Of a stretch of 17,792 nt of DNA, positions 1 through 8,261 are shown piece after piece. Each line of letters starts with the position of its first letter. The stretch's first letter is position 1. Source of the stretch: an uncultured Clostridia bacterium (lineage in GTDB: Bacteria; Bacillota; Clostridia; Lachnospirales; CAG-274); contig CANRCU010000015.1 of assembly GCA_947629215.1 (NCBI GenBank), positions 1 to 17,792 of the forward strand. Direction: 5' to 3'. The notes beneath the pieces are model-generated. The model saw only the letters and a list, made by a program, of their open reading frames with translations, had not been told where the DNA came from and made no database searches. The position numbers were made by a program, and so were the translations under genes.

Positions 1-1
1 C

Positions 2-259
2 AGCAAACTTGCATATTGCGTCAGAAGTTATGTTTCGACCATAACAGCGCAGTTTGTGGATAACCTGAGTTTTGCTCTTATAGTCAGCCTGCATTTCTTT
101 GGCTGGACGATAACACAGTGTTTTGTCTGCGCTGCTATAGGCGCCGTTGTGGAACTGCTGTGGGAAGTGGTTTTCTCGCCGATAGGCTATATTACGCTCA
201 AACATTGGAAGAAAAACAATGTCGGCGCGGAATATCTTAAATTGCGTATGAATAAATAA
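2..259 (+). CDS. Queuosine precursor transporter (VUT/YhhQ family), C-terminal part
   Basis: The frame is open from the left edge and ends at TAA 257-259, so about 85 C-terminal residues are visible and the start is outside the window. The visible part reads VRSYVSTITAQFVDN, then a hydrophobic stretch with FFGWT, then GAVVELLWEVVFSPIGY and a basic tail ending KLRMNK. The pattern of a Gln/Asp pair before one membrane helix and a Glu-Leu-Leu followed by Pro-Ile-Gly-Tyr after the next is what I know from the C-terminus of VUT_1 proteins. These are inner-membrane importers of queuosine precursors (preQ0, preQ1 or queuine) for tRNA modification. Family assignment is by remembered motifs. The gene converges on the next gene, and the space between holds minus-strand terminators. 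A GTG at 56 is not taken as the start, because the family sequence continues upstream of it. Confidence 0.75.
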   Translation, partial: SKLAYCVRSYVSTITAQFVDNLSFALIVSLHFFGWTITQCFVCAAIGAVVELLWEVVFSPIGYITLKHWKKNNVGAEYLKLRMNK

Positions 260-314
260 TTCGGCAGGGCTTTGCCGTAACGGTGTATATTTATACAACA
301 TTGTGAAAAAACCG

Positions 315-336
315 AATGAAATGCTTGCATTTCATT
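315..336 (-). terminator. Possible second, tandem terminator hairpin
   Basis: AATGAAATGC and GCATTTCATT form a perfect 10-bp inverted repeat with a 2-nt gap (8-9 bp in practice). On the minus strand it is followed by CGG and a run of six T. It lies just beyond the stronger hairpin at 346-366, so it looks like a backup terminator for the 385-2577 gene. AT-rich stems like this are weaker, hence the lower confidence. Confidence 0.45.
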
Positions 337-366
337 TAAAAAAATGGGTGTCGCAAAGCGACACCC
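337..366 (-). terminator. Rho-independent terminator of the CitC-like gene
   Basis: GGGTGTCGC (346-354) and GCGACACCC (358-366) form a perfect 9-bp GC-rich stem with an AAA loop. On the minus strand it is followed by a T-run (A7-8 on + at 337-344). It begins 18 bp after the stop codon of the 385-2577 gene. On the plus strand only CCTTTA follows, so it would stop the transporter transcript poorly. Confidence 0.85.
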
Positions 367-384
367 CCTTTATTAATGATTATT

Positions 385-2577
385 TCAACCGAATCTTTCC
401 AACAAATATTTGAATGTAGTTTCGGGAACGATCCTGCTGATCGTCTGAAAATCTTTTTCTTTAAGGCAACGTCTTACACGGCTTGCGCTTATTACCTCGC
501 CGCCGCTTTCTTTACGCGGTATAACAACAAACTTCATACCGTTTGCGGGTAAAATACGTTTCATTGTTTCGTTATACTGCCTTGTAACGGCGTCCAAAGG
601 TTCTTCGCCCGCAAAACGTGTCTTTATGCCAAGCGTAGGCGCAATATAATTTGCAAACAACTCAACGTCGTTTGACGGATCTATGGTAGCCTGACCGACA
701 TTATCTTTATTGAAATACTCGGGGAAGGTCAGCGTTGATATCATAAAGTTACCGCTCGGCAGCACCTCCACATTCGGCAAATCGGCTGTACCCTGCTTAA
801 CAAGCATAAATCTGTCTTTAAAACTGAATATGGACTTATCTTCCTCAACAACAAACACATACAATTTCTCGACCTGCTTTGAAGCCGTTTCGATAAGGTA
901 TCTGTGACCCAAAGTAAACGGATTACAGTTCATAACGATAGAACCGACATTACCCGTCGGTGTTTCCGTCTTATGTGTTTTAAGCTCAGCCAAAAATTCC
1001 GCAAGTTCCGGATAAGGTGCAGAAATATCGCCCTGTTCTTTATCATCTGCCATCGAGAAATAGTGGTCGCTTTCTTCATAGCTGTCGCTTAACTGATCCT
1101 CTATGCAGTTATATATGTATTCGGCAATTTTGTTATTGATAACATGGTTAAAATGTTCGGGCGAATCGAGAAAATATTCGCGTTTTTCAAGCGTCATTTT
1201 CATTATAAGATCAAGCAGATAATTGACTTCTATGCCCTTTCTGCGGTAAACCTCATAATGACGATAGAGTATTATAACTATATCGCCGTCGCGCACTTTG
1301 ATATTCCTGAGTTTTTTATTTATTGCCGTATCTGCCTCAACACCGTAATTTATGACCTGATACTGGTCAAAATCAAGGTTTATGTAACGCTGCAGCTGAC
1401 TTGCGATAGTAAATTTATCTTCAACAAAGCGACCCATTGCAACACATTTTCCGAAAAAGTGTATGGTATGTATCGGATGTTCGGGTACATTTGTTGTCAT
1501 ACGGCAGCCGTTTACCGTATTGTAAAAATCCGAATGGAACTCGGAATATTTTCTTATACCGTTCACTTCGACAGCAACGGGGCGTGTCAAAATACCCTCA
1601 ACATATTCGGGCGAATATAACTCGCAGAAAAATTTTCTTATATCGTCCTCATATTTCTTGTCTTTCACAAGCATATGAAGATAAGGTGTACGTTTAAAAG
1701 TATCCAGACCACGCGCTTTGAGCATGAAATTAAGCGTAAATATTTCGGGATATAAGAAAGTATGTACCTTAACGCCGCCTTCTTTGAGCCTTGGCAAAAC
1801 ATTCACAGCCAAATCATAGCTCATGGCAAGCTCGGCGCAGATAGAGTTGTGGTTTATAGCATCAACTCTTTTGCCGTGTTGAGTAACATTGACCTCCTGC
1901 GTTATACCGAAATACAATATAGCGTCAAACTTTTTATCAAGTTTGGCTGTTATTTCTATACCTTTACCGGCATCGCTCATTTTTATTTCTTTCTGAGTGA
2001 TTATGCCTGTATTTTCAACACCGTATTTGTCGATAAGCGCCTTATGCATTTTGTGCGCAATCTGACCGTTACCGTAGACAAGCACAGATTTATAACGCAT
2101 ATCTATAATATCTATAAAATCTTTGAACATCTCGTCATAATACGGATAATCGTCAACAAACCAGTTAAATATCTCGGATTCGCTTATCTTTTTCAAAAAG
2201 TCGGAAAGCATACAAGATTCAAGAGTATATCTGTCATATGTTGCCCGACGCAATTTATACATGGATATATTTGTTTCAAGCACCAGTTTAGCCGAACAGC
2301 ATTTCAAAGATTCGTTAAGTGCTTTGGTGACGGGAACACGGGTTTCATCGCAGTTTTCGTCCTCGTTCAGCTGTACGACCAGATTCACACCCGTACCGTG
2401 AACAACATCAATAAACTGCTTTACCATGTCGTTATATCCCATTATGATAACGCCGTCATAACCCATATAAAGCAGATAACCGGCTATCAATGCAATATCA
2501 CGTTTTTCGAGTCTGCGCCATTCGCGTGTAAACGCTCCTGCCTCGTTATGCTTTGGTTTTTCGGAAGGTACACCCAT
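385..2577 (-). CDS. Multidomain protein with C-terminal CitC-type nucleotidyltransferase domain
   Basis: The 730-residue protein has three visible parts. Residues about 543-730 match the catalytic domain of [citrate (pro-3S)-lyase] ligase: GSIVMNCNPFTLGHRYL (545-561) holds the T-L-G-H form of the HxGH nucleotidyltransferase motif, and ISASRVRR (696-703) fits the ISxSxxR motif. Residues about 163-200 look like a Rossmann nucleotide-binding start (VLVYGNGQIAHK). Residues about 372-498 resemble an SGNH/GDSL fold (FFGKC near 374-378, DGDIVIIL, and D471...H475 before a NKIAEYIY helix), with Cys where the nucleophilic Ser would be; this part is inference. Usual CitC proteins are about 340 residues. 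No citrate lyase genes (citD, citE, citF) are nearby, so acetylating citrate lyase is unlikely, and adenylyl or cytidylyl transfer to another substrate fits better. The start ATG has AGGGGTG seven bases upstream. Confidence 0.7.
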   Translation of the reverse strand: MGVPSEKPKHNEAGAFTREWRRLEKRDIALIAGYLLYMGYDGVIIMGYNDMVKQFIDVVHGTGVNLVVQLNEDENCDETRVPVTKALNESLKCCSAKLVLETNISMYKLRRATYDRYTLESCMLSDFLKKISESEIFNWFVDDYPYYDEMFKDFIDIIDMRYKSVLVYGNGQIAHKMHKALIDKYGVENTGIITQKEIKMSDAGKGIEITAKLDKKFDAILYFGITQEVNVTQHGKRVDAINHNSICAELAMSYDLAVNVLPRLKEGGVKVHTFLYPEIFTLNFMLKARGLDTFKRTPYLHMLVKDKKYEDDIRKFFCELYSPEYVEGILTRPVAVEVNGIRKYSEFHSDFYNTVNGCRMTTNVPEHPIHTIHFFGKCVAMGRFVEDKFTIASQLQRYINLDFDQYQVINYGVEADTAINKKLRNIKVRDGDIVIILYRHYEVYRRKGIEVNYLLDLIMKMTLEKREYFLDSPEHFNHVINNKIAEYIYNCIEDQLSDSYEESDHYFSMADDKEQGDISAPYPELAEFLAELKTHKTETPTGNVGSIVMNCNPFTLGHRYLIETASKQVEKLYVFVVEEDKSIFSFKDRFMLVKQGTADLPNVEVLPSGNFMISTLTFPEYFNKDNVGQATIDPSNDVELFANYIAPTLGIKTRFAGEEPLDAVTRQYNETMKRILPANGMKFVVIPRKESGGEVISASRVRRCLKEKDFQTISRIVPETTFKYLLERFG

Positions 2578-2817
2578 TTCTAATCACCCCTAAACATAAT
2601 ATATTCGGTCAGTCTGTCAAATATCTTGACAAAGCAATTAAACATCATAAAATAATACCGACAAGCACCCTTTGTGGAAAAGGTATGCACAAATTCTATA
2701 TAAACATATTATAAATCATTTTTACAAAAAAAACAAGTCTTTCTGCATTATTTTTTATATAAATTTTTAATAATACCAATATTGGGATATAAAAACTTAT
2801 ATGCCCGTTAAAACGTT
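2578..2817. other. AT-rich intergenic region with a short inverted repeat
   Basis: This gap separates the T4P operon terminator from the next minus-strand gene. It holds the AGGGGTG ribosome binding site (2585-2591) and an inverted repeat TGTCAA-ATATC-TTGACA (2615-2631). The repeat starts 38 bp upstream of the 2577 start and could be an operator. No convincing promoter pair was found: the TTGACA on the minus strand has only TATGTT 16 bp downstream, which would start RNA inside the ribosome binding site. The rest is A/T-rich with no supported gene. Confidence 0.4.
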
Positions 2818-2843
2818 AAAAAAAGGAGCTGCCATGCAGCCCC
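2818..2843 (-). terminator. Rho-independent terminator ending the type IV pilus operon
   Basis: On the minus strand GGGGCTGC, loop ATG and GCAGCTCC form an 8-bp stem with one G-T pair, followed by seven T (A7 on + at 2818-2824). It starts about 20 bp after the pilT stop codon and closes the operon that begins near 14340. Confidence 0.85.
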
Positions 2844-2863
2844 TTTATGAACAAAAATATTTA

Positions 2864-3928
2864 TCAACCCATCATATAACGCTTGAAAGCATCTATATCT
2901 ATGCAGTTTGTAAGCGCGGTTTTCTGAGTGATCTTTCCTGTTTTGACCAATGTAGCAAGATGGAAGTCAAGCGTTTGCATACCTGCCGACTGACTTGTCT
3001 GCATTGTCGAAGAGATCTGGTGAGTTTTATCCTCACGGATCATATTTCTGATAGCATCGTTAACGACCAAAACTTCCAATGCCGCCATACGACCCTTGCC
3101 GTCGGCTGTAGGCACAAGACGCTGTGTAACAACGCCTTCAAGAACCATAGCAAGCTGTGTTCTTACCTGCTGTCTTGCGTGCGGCGGGAATGAGTCGATA
3201 ACACGGTTGATAGTTGAAGCAGCACCTATCGTATGCAGTGTCGAGAATACCAAGTGTCCTGTTTCGGCAGCGGTCAGAGCAACCGAGATCGTTTCGTTAT
3301 CACGCATCTCACCTACGAGGATAACGTCGGGGTCCTCACGCAGAGAGCCTCTCAGGGCATTTTCAAACGAAAGTGTATCCGTACCGACTTCACGCTGGTT
3401 AACAATAGATAACTGATGTGTATGAACATACTCGATAGGGTCCTCTATGGTTATGATATGCTCACGCCTTGTTCTGTTTACCTGGTTGATAATAGCGGCA
3501 AGTGTTGTTGATTTACCGGAACCTGTAGGACCGGTAACAAGCACAAGACCTTTTTTAAGCGCTGCAAACTGACGCGCAACAGGCGGCAGCCCCAACTCGT
3601 CTATTGTAAGTATCTTTGAAGGGAGCACACGGAATACACCGCCCATGCAGCCTTTTTGCTTAAAGATATTTGCTCTGTAACGTGTACCCGATTCGTCCTC
3701 ATAAGCGAAGTCGATCTCGCCCATATTTTCAAGGTATGAGATCTGGAAATCCGTCAGGATCGAATAAAGTATGCTCTTTGTTTCGTCGGGCGTCATGACA
3801 GGATAATTCTCAATATTTGTCAATTCACCGCGTAAACGCATTTTAGGCTGAACGCCGACAGTTATATGCAAGTCGCTCGCGCCCGAATCTCTTGCCTTTG
3901 CAAGCAAGTCTATCATAGCTTCAATCAT
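2864..3928 (-). CDS. pilT: Type IV pilus retraction ATPase PilT
   Basis: PilT is a hexameric cytoplasmic ATPase that depolymerises type IV pili and drives retraction. The 354 residues are the normal length. Motifs in order: Walker A GPTGSGKST (133-141), Asp box TIEDPIEY (160-167), Walker B DPDVILVGEMRD (199-210), His box TGHLVFSTLHT (223-233), and AIRNMIRE (292-299). The last is the PilT hallmark needed for retraction and separates it from PilB. The N-terminal SGASDLHI is also typical. The ATG at 3928 has AGGGGG upstream with about 10 bases spacing. It is the last gene of the operon, 18 bp after pilB, so extension and retraction motors are made together. Confidence 0.96.
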   Translation of the reverse strand: MIEAMIDLLAKARDSGASDLHITVGVQPKMRLRGELTNIENYPVMTPDETKSILYSILTDFQISYLENMGEIDFAYEDESGTRYRANIFKQKGCMGGVFRVLPSKILTIDELGLPPVARQFAALKKGLVLVTGPTGSGKSTTLAAIINQVNRTRREHIITIEDPIEYVHTHQLSIVNQREVGTDTLSFENALRGSLREDPDVILVGEMRDNETISVALTAAETGHLVFSTLHTIGAASTINRVIDSFPPHARQQVRTQLAMVLEGVVTQRLVPTADGKGRMAALEVLVVNDAIRNMIREDKTHQISSTMQTSQSAGMQTLDFHLATLVKTGKITQKTALTNCIDIDAFKRYMMG

Positions 3929-3946
3929 TTGTTTTTACCCCCTGAA

Positions 3947-5662
3947 TTATACCGAATATGTCGCTCTTACAAGCTCGTCGACAGATGTCGTACCTCTGAG
4001 AACGTGAGCCTTGCAGTCCTCACGCAGGGTTATCATACCCTCTTTTATGGCAGCTTCTTTTATAAGCGCCGCATCTTCGTTTCTGTTTATCATAGCCTTT
4101 ATGGGGCCTGTAACAACAAAAACTTCGTGTATACCCATACGTCCTTTATAACCTGTATTACCGCATTCGGGGCAGCCCTTTGCTCTGTAGAGCTGTACAT
4201 CGTCGGTAAGCTCAAGGAACTCTTTTTCTGCCTCATCGGGATAGTAAGCCTCTTTACAGTGCTTACACAGTTTTTTAACAAGACGCTGAGCAATAACGCC
4301 GACCGTAGAGTCGGCAACCATGTAAGGCTCTATACCCATATCCACAAGACGGCCGACAGCGCCGACAGCGTCATTTGTATGTATGGTCGAAAGCACAACG
4401 TGACCTGTGATAGCCGCCTTAACAGCTATCTGTGCGGTCTCGTCATCACGGATCTCACCTATCATTATAACATCGGGATCCTGACGCAGTATAGAACGAA
4501 GCGCCGCAGCAAATGTCATACCGGCTTTTGCATTAACTTGGACCTGATTAAGACCGTCCAGCTTATACTCAACGGGGTCTTCAACGGTAACTGTATTGAT
4601 GGTGGGATCGTTTATCTCCGAAAGAACGGAATACAATGTTGTCGATTTACCCGAACCTGTAGGACCGCATACAAGAATTATGCCGTTTGGCGATTTAAGT
4701 ATGCTGCGGAAAAATTCAAGGTTCTTTTCGCTCATACCAAGCTGGTCTATCGAAAGCACGGTACCGATACCACCCAAAACTCTTATAACTATCTTTTCAC
4801 CGTAAACGGTGGGCAAAGCGCTGACACGCAGGTCGACCTGGCGACCTTCCATCTTATACTCTATACGTCCGTCCTGAGGTATACGTTTTTCTGCTATATC
4901 CATACCGGACATGATTTTTATACGGGCTGAAAGGTTGCCGTGTGCAGCTGCCTTAATTTCCATTTTTTCAACCATCTGACCGTCTATTCTCATACGTATA
5001 CGTGTGACCTCTTTCTGAGGCTCGATATGTATATCGGATGTACCGGTCTTAATGGCTGTTTCGATAACATTGTTAACAAATTTAACGATAGGTGCATTGT
5101 CGATTTCGCTTTTAAGCTGATCGCCAAGATCCACCTGTTCCATTTCGCTCTCGTCAAATTCGGCAAATTCCTGATTGACGGATTCGGAAGCCTCGTCGCT
5201 TTCCTCACCCGAATACCATTCGGGGATATGGCTTTCAATATCTTCCTTAGTGGCAAGCACAAATCTTATGGGCTTGCCCGATTTAACACGAATATCGTCC
5301 GAAAGGAAAAAGTTCATCGGGTCTACGGTCGCAACGACAAGACCTTTTTCGTTCAATTCAATAGGCAAAACAGTATGCATCTCGCAATAATCTCTTTTAA
5401 GCAATGCGGTAGCCTCTCTGTCGACTTCTCGTTTGCCTATTTCCACATACTCTACCTTCAGTCTGCTTGACAATATACGCATAAGGTCTTGCTCTTGTAT
5501 ATAACCAAGCTCTATTAAGGTATCACCTAATTTTTTGCCTTTTTGCTTTTGGATCTTCAGCGCATACTCCAACTGGTCTACGGTTATAAGACCGTTCATA
5601 AGCAATAACTTGCCTATAGGTATGTTTTTTTGACCCTGTGGGCCGTTCATAGGCATTCCCAT
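3947..5662 (-). CDS. pilB: Type IV pilus assembly (extension) ATPase PilB
   Basis: PilB (GspE/PulE family) is the cytoplasmic hexameric ATPase that polymerises pilins through the platform protein PilC. The 571 residues begin with an MshEN-type domain (about 15-150, IGKLLLMNGLITVDQLEYAL...LGDTLIELGYI), which in some homologues binds cyclic di-GMP. An acidic linker follows (about 152-180). The ATPase core has SDIHIEP (209-215), Walker A GPTGSGKST (333-341), Walker B QDPDVIMIGEIRD (394-406) and His box TGHVVLSTIHT (419-429). The zinc site CxxC...CxxC (C466, C469, C497, C500) is complete, a PilB/GspE mark absent from PilT. The start has AGGAAGTG at good spacing. Cyclic di-GMP binding is not shown by the sequence alone. 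Confidence 0.96.
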   Translation of the reverse strand: MGMPMNGPQGQKNIPIGKLLLMNGLITVDQLEYALKIQKQKGKKLGDTLIELGYIQEQDLMRILSSRLKVEYVEIGKREVDREATALLKRDYCEMHTVLPIELNEKGLVVATVDPMNFFLSDDIRVKSGKPIRFVLATKEDIESHIPEWYSGEESDEASESVNQEFAEFDESEMEQVDLGDQLKSEIDNAPIVKFVNNVIETAIKTGTSDIHIEPQKEVTRIRMRIDGQMVEKMEIKAAAHGNLSARIKIMSGMDIAEKRIPQDGRIEYKMEGRQVDLRVSALPTVYGEKIVIRVLGGIGTVLSIDQLGMSEKNLEFFRSILKSPNGIILVCGPTGSGKSTTLYSVLSEINDPTINTVTVEDPVEYKLDGLNQVQVNAKAGMTFAAALRSILRQDPDVIMIGEIRDDETAQIAVKAAITGHVVLSTIHTNDAVGAVGRLVDMGIEPYMVADSTVGVIAQRLVKKLCKHCKEAYYPDEAEKEFLELTDDVQLYRAKGCPECGNTGYKGRMGIHEVFVVTGPIKAMINRNEDAALIKEAAIKEGMITLREDCKAHVLRGTTSVDELVRATYSV

Positions 5663-5690
5663 AAAAAATCACTTCCTATTTTTTATTTTT

Positions 5691-5718
5691 ACGGGAACGC
5701 CTTTTAAAGCGTCCCCGT
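5691..5718. other. Intercistronic hairpin between the large prepilin gene and pilB
   Basis: ACGGGAACGC (5691-5700) and GCGTCCCCGT (5709-5718) can pair over 10 positions with one G-T pair and an 8-nt loop. On the coding (minus) strand an A-rich stretch follows, not a T-run, so it should not end the operon. On the plus strand TTTTGTT follows, like a weak terminator for antisense RNA. An mRNA-processing or stability element is the likeliest role. Confidence 0.5.
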
Positions 5719-5738
5719 TTTGTTATAAATTTTTACTG

Positions 5739-7793
5739 TCAATCTTCCCAATCTGTGGGACGTGTTGTGTAAACCTGACTGTTCATTATCCAAATATCGG
5801 ATATACCACCTGATGCAAGTTGATCAAATGAATATTTAACAGTTGTAATAGTATTTCCGTTAGTTCCCATTGCCGGCGAAATTTCAATCGTCTGACCTTT
5901 CTTTACAGTAGCTGTTGCGCTGCTTTCGGTACGTAAATTGTCACCGCCATCAACTGTAATCCAACTTTGTGCATCATTGTAAACCTTATACTTAAAGCAA
6001 TCTCCATAATTATGCCAATATTCATTACCATATTCAATATACTTTGTTTTAGAAACGTGTATTGTCACTGTTTTGGTATCAGGTAACGGTAAATAAGTTA
6101 TTTCTCCGATATTGATCGTTGTTTCTGAACCGGCAGGAAGATCGACATTACCACTGAAAGTAACTGTATTGCCTGCCACCGATATAACAGCCCAATCGCT
6201 GTGGAAAGAACTGTAATCGTTTATAGTTCCATTGACCGATACGCTCTGAGGTTCTATCGGATATGCAACAGCATCCATATCGCCCTCATTCTTTATCGAA
6301 ATATAACCGCTTATCTTGCTTCCGTCATCATTTATATTTTGCGTATATACAAGATTGACCTTAGCATCTTTCTTTATAGTTATTCTGCCTATATCTATTG
6401 TCTTGCTTTCACCGGCTTCCAAATGAGATACGGTACCACTGAATGTGACCGAACGCTCGGCAGTACTGAATGTAGCATCCGAACCGTTGTATTCAACGCC
6501 GACCACAGTAGCCTCATTAGCTTGAATGGTTGCATCCCATGTCATATTATCGCCGGCAAGAGAACCGACATTCTTCAAAACTATCTGACCGGTTATGGCG
6601 TCATCGCTTTGGTGTATACCGCTCGTATCTACGCTCAGTTTTGCCTCCGGCACATTATAGTAAACATCCACATATTCATAGTATTCCGCCGCTTGCGGCG
6701 CAAACCTTGTACCGCTATGAACTTTTATGGCAGAACTGCCCGGCGTATATGTTGCCGCAGCGGGGAACGCTGCCACACTTCTTATACTTGCGGCGGGATC
6801 TACGGGAATATCAAGCGAATAACCATACCTTACACCGTCATCGTTGAATTTCGGCACTAAGTGATTTATTATAATTATCTTATATCTCATATGCTTGCCG
6901 CCGTCAAGACTCTGCGGAGGATCTGTATCAAGATAATATGTGAACATCTCGGTCGTAGATTCCGTAGACTCCGTAGAAGTTTCGGTCGTACTTTCGGTCG
7001 ATGTTGAGGAATCGCTTTCGTTGGTAGTGGTGCTTACACCGCCAAGGTCGCCGCCCTCGATAACACCTGCCGCCTGTGGGTCTTTAAATTCAATGGCACA
7101 AGCATACAACAAATCTTCTTTAAGAACAGGAGAACCTGTCGCCGGATCCGTCACCATATTACCATCCGCATCTCTGAGATATGGATCGACATCCAGATTA
7201 TTATAATCACAAGTCAGTTCTTCACAGTTATGGAAAGAAATATTGCTTTTTGCAAAATAATCGGTATTTACAGCATTAAGCTTTTCCCCAAGGTCTGTGG
7301 TATAGATACCGTTAAAATTTTTTATTGCATCTAAAGCGCCGCTATCCAAGTTATCCGTCGGATAAAGATAAACATTGTAATTAAGCGACTTTAAATTTTC
7401 CGAATCGGAAGCCGAGAATGTTACTATTATTTTTTCATTTCTCAGACCACAGCCCACGCCCGACGAGGGTGTGGGGTTTGTGCCGTTATACATTTTCAAG
7501 CCGCCGTCGCCGTCACAGAAAAGATACATATATCCATCTCGGCGGTTAGCCTGAGCCAGACCTGCCTGACTGATAAGGTGTACTTCCTGCGCATTGGCAA
7601 GCGTAGCACGAACAGCTTCGGTAACGTTTACCAACTCATTCTCACGCCTTGCGTGGTCGTTTATAGAAACGCTGACTTTTGAACTGGCGTTCAGAAAGGC
7701 ATAGACCGACGTAAGAACTATACACAAAATCATACCTGCAACCAACAACTCAACAAGAGTAAAGCCTTTTTGATTTTTTGAAAATTTCTCCAT
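5739..7793 (-). CDS. Large modular type IV prepilin-like protein (possible tip adhesin)
   Basis: The 684-residue protein starts with a class III prepilin signal: a 10-residue basic leader, cleavage after G10 and mature FTLVELLVAG with Glu5 (E15), then the hydrophobic pilin helix to about residue 36. The next 200 residues resemble a PilW/GspJ-like minor pilin. A Ser/Thr/Glu-rich linker spans about 253-282. Residues 385-474 and 478-567 look like a tandem duplication of a beta-sandwich domain. Both share (T/S)G-x-I-x-(L/I)-K-N-x-G early and VTFSG...(A)G...TI-x-IG-x-IT at the end. A last domain (about 573-684) is rich in Tyr and Trp. Minor pilins are usually 150-250 residues, so this is far oversized. 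Surface adhesion, perhaps to polysaccharide, is inference. The RBS AAGGGGGAAG precedes the ATG. Confidence 0.8.
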   Translation of the reverse strand: MEKFSKNQKGFTLVELLVAGMILCIVLTSVYAFLNASSKVSVSINDHARRENELVNVTEAVRATLANAQEVHLISQAGLAQANRRDGYMYLFCDGDGGLKMYNGTNPTPSSGVGCGLRNEKIIVTFSASDSENLKSLNYNVYLYPTDNLDSGALDAIKNFNGIYTTDLGEKLNAVNTDYFAKSNISFHNCEELTCDYNNLDVDPYLRDADGNMVTDPATGSPVLKEDLLYACAIEFKDPQAAGVIEGGDLGGVSTTTNESDSSTSTESTTETSTESTESTTEMFTYYLDTDPPQSLDGGKHMRYKIIIINHLVPKFNDDGVRYGYSLDIPVDPAASIRSVAAFPAAATYTPGSSAIKVHSGTRFAPQAAEYYEYVDVYYNVPEAKLSVDTSGIHQSDDAITGQIVLKNVGSLAGDNMTWDATIQANEATVVGVEYNGSDATFSTAERSVTFSGTVSHLEAGESKTIDIGRITIKKDAKVNLVYTQNINDDGSKISGYISIKNEGDMDAVAYPIEPQSVSVNGTINDYSSFHSDWAVISVAGNTVTFSGNVDLPAGSETTINIGEITYLPLPDTKTVTIHVSKTKYIEYGNEYWHNYGDCFKYKVYNDAQSWITVDGGDNLRTESSATATVKKGQTIEISPAMGTNGNTITTVKYSFDQLASGGISDIWIMNSQVYTTRPTDWED

Positions 7794-7807
7794 TACAGCT
7801 TCCCCCT

Positions 7808-8242
7808 TTAGTCTGTTTTAGCCACATAAGCTCTGTATATATTGTTTTTGTTTTCGTCATTTTGTGTAATGGACTTGACTATATAGCAATCTTCTGTTCT
7901 TTCACCGACAGCATCACCGTCTGTGGTCAGCTTGATCTGACCACCCGATGAATTTATATTGACAAGCTCGATACCTGCAACATCCGAGTTTATTTCTTCA
8001 CCGGTAACAAGTTTGGTCTTGCTTATCCTTTTGTCTATATTACCGATAGCTTCTGCTCTTAATTTTTGCCTTTCCCTGTTCTCCTCCACATTTTTTGAAC
8101 TGCCTAAAGTTGCCGATGCAAACGCTGAAGCAATTATCGTCAGCAAAGCCGCAGAAATAATAAGTTCAACAAGCGAAAAGCCCCTTTGATCCGATTTAAG
8201 GTTTTTTGAAGCAAAAACTTTATGTTTTTTTGAAAATTTCAT
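7808..8242 (-). CDS. Small type IV prepilin-like protein
   Basis: The 144-residue product has a 21-residue leader ending SDQRG, then mature FSLVELIISAALLTIIASAFA with the conserved Glu5 (E26). The rest is a short globular domain of about 95 residues ending YVAKTD. Length and helix are like a minor pilin of the PilV/GspI kind; whether it could be the major pilin cannot be told. The start at 8242 is chosen because AAAGGGGG lies seven bases upstream and the leader then has usual form. An in-frame upstream ATG at 8344 would overlap the previous gene by 83 bp and add 34 residues unlike a prepilin leader. It lies 19 bp after the PilX-like gene and 14 bp before the large prepilin gene. Confidence 0.85.
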   Translation of the reverse strand: MKFSKKHKVFASKNLKSDQRGFSLVELIISAALLTIIASAFASATLGSSKNVEENRERQKLRAEAIGNIDKRISKTKLVTGEEINSDVAGIELVNINSSGGQIKLTTDGDAVGERTEDCYIVKSITQNDENKNNIYRAYVAKTD

Positions 8243-8261
8243 ATTATTGCCCCCTTTCAGA

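Noticed and set aside
1762..2583. A 273-codon plus-strand frame opposite the CitC-like gene, and similar long plus-strand frames opposite pilT, pilB and the pilin genes.
   Set aside because: They are antisense shadows with Cys/Phe/Tyr/His-rich products, no family motifs and no ribosome binding sites.
2593..2620. TTGACA (minus strand, 2615-2620) with TATGTT (2593-2598) as promoter of the 385-2577 gene.
   Set aside because: Transcription would start at about 2586, inside the ribosome binding site, so no leader would remain.
5691..5718. Terminator ending the operon before pilB.
   Set aside because: No T-run follows on the coding strand, and pilB has no visible promoter of its own in the short gap.
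6940..7206. Plus-strand frame with VVDSVDSVEVSVVLSV repeats.
   Set aside because: It is the antisense reading of the Ser/Thr/Glu linker of the large prepilin.
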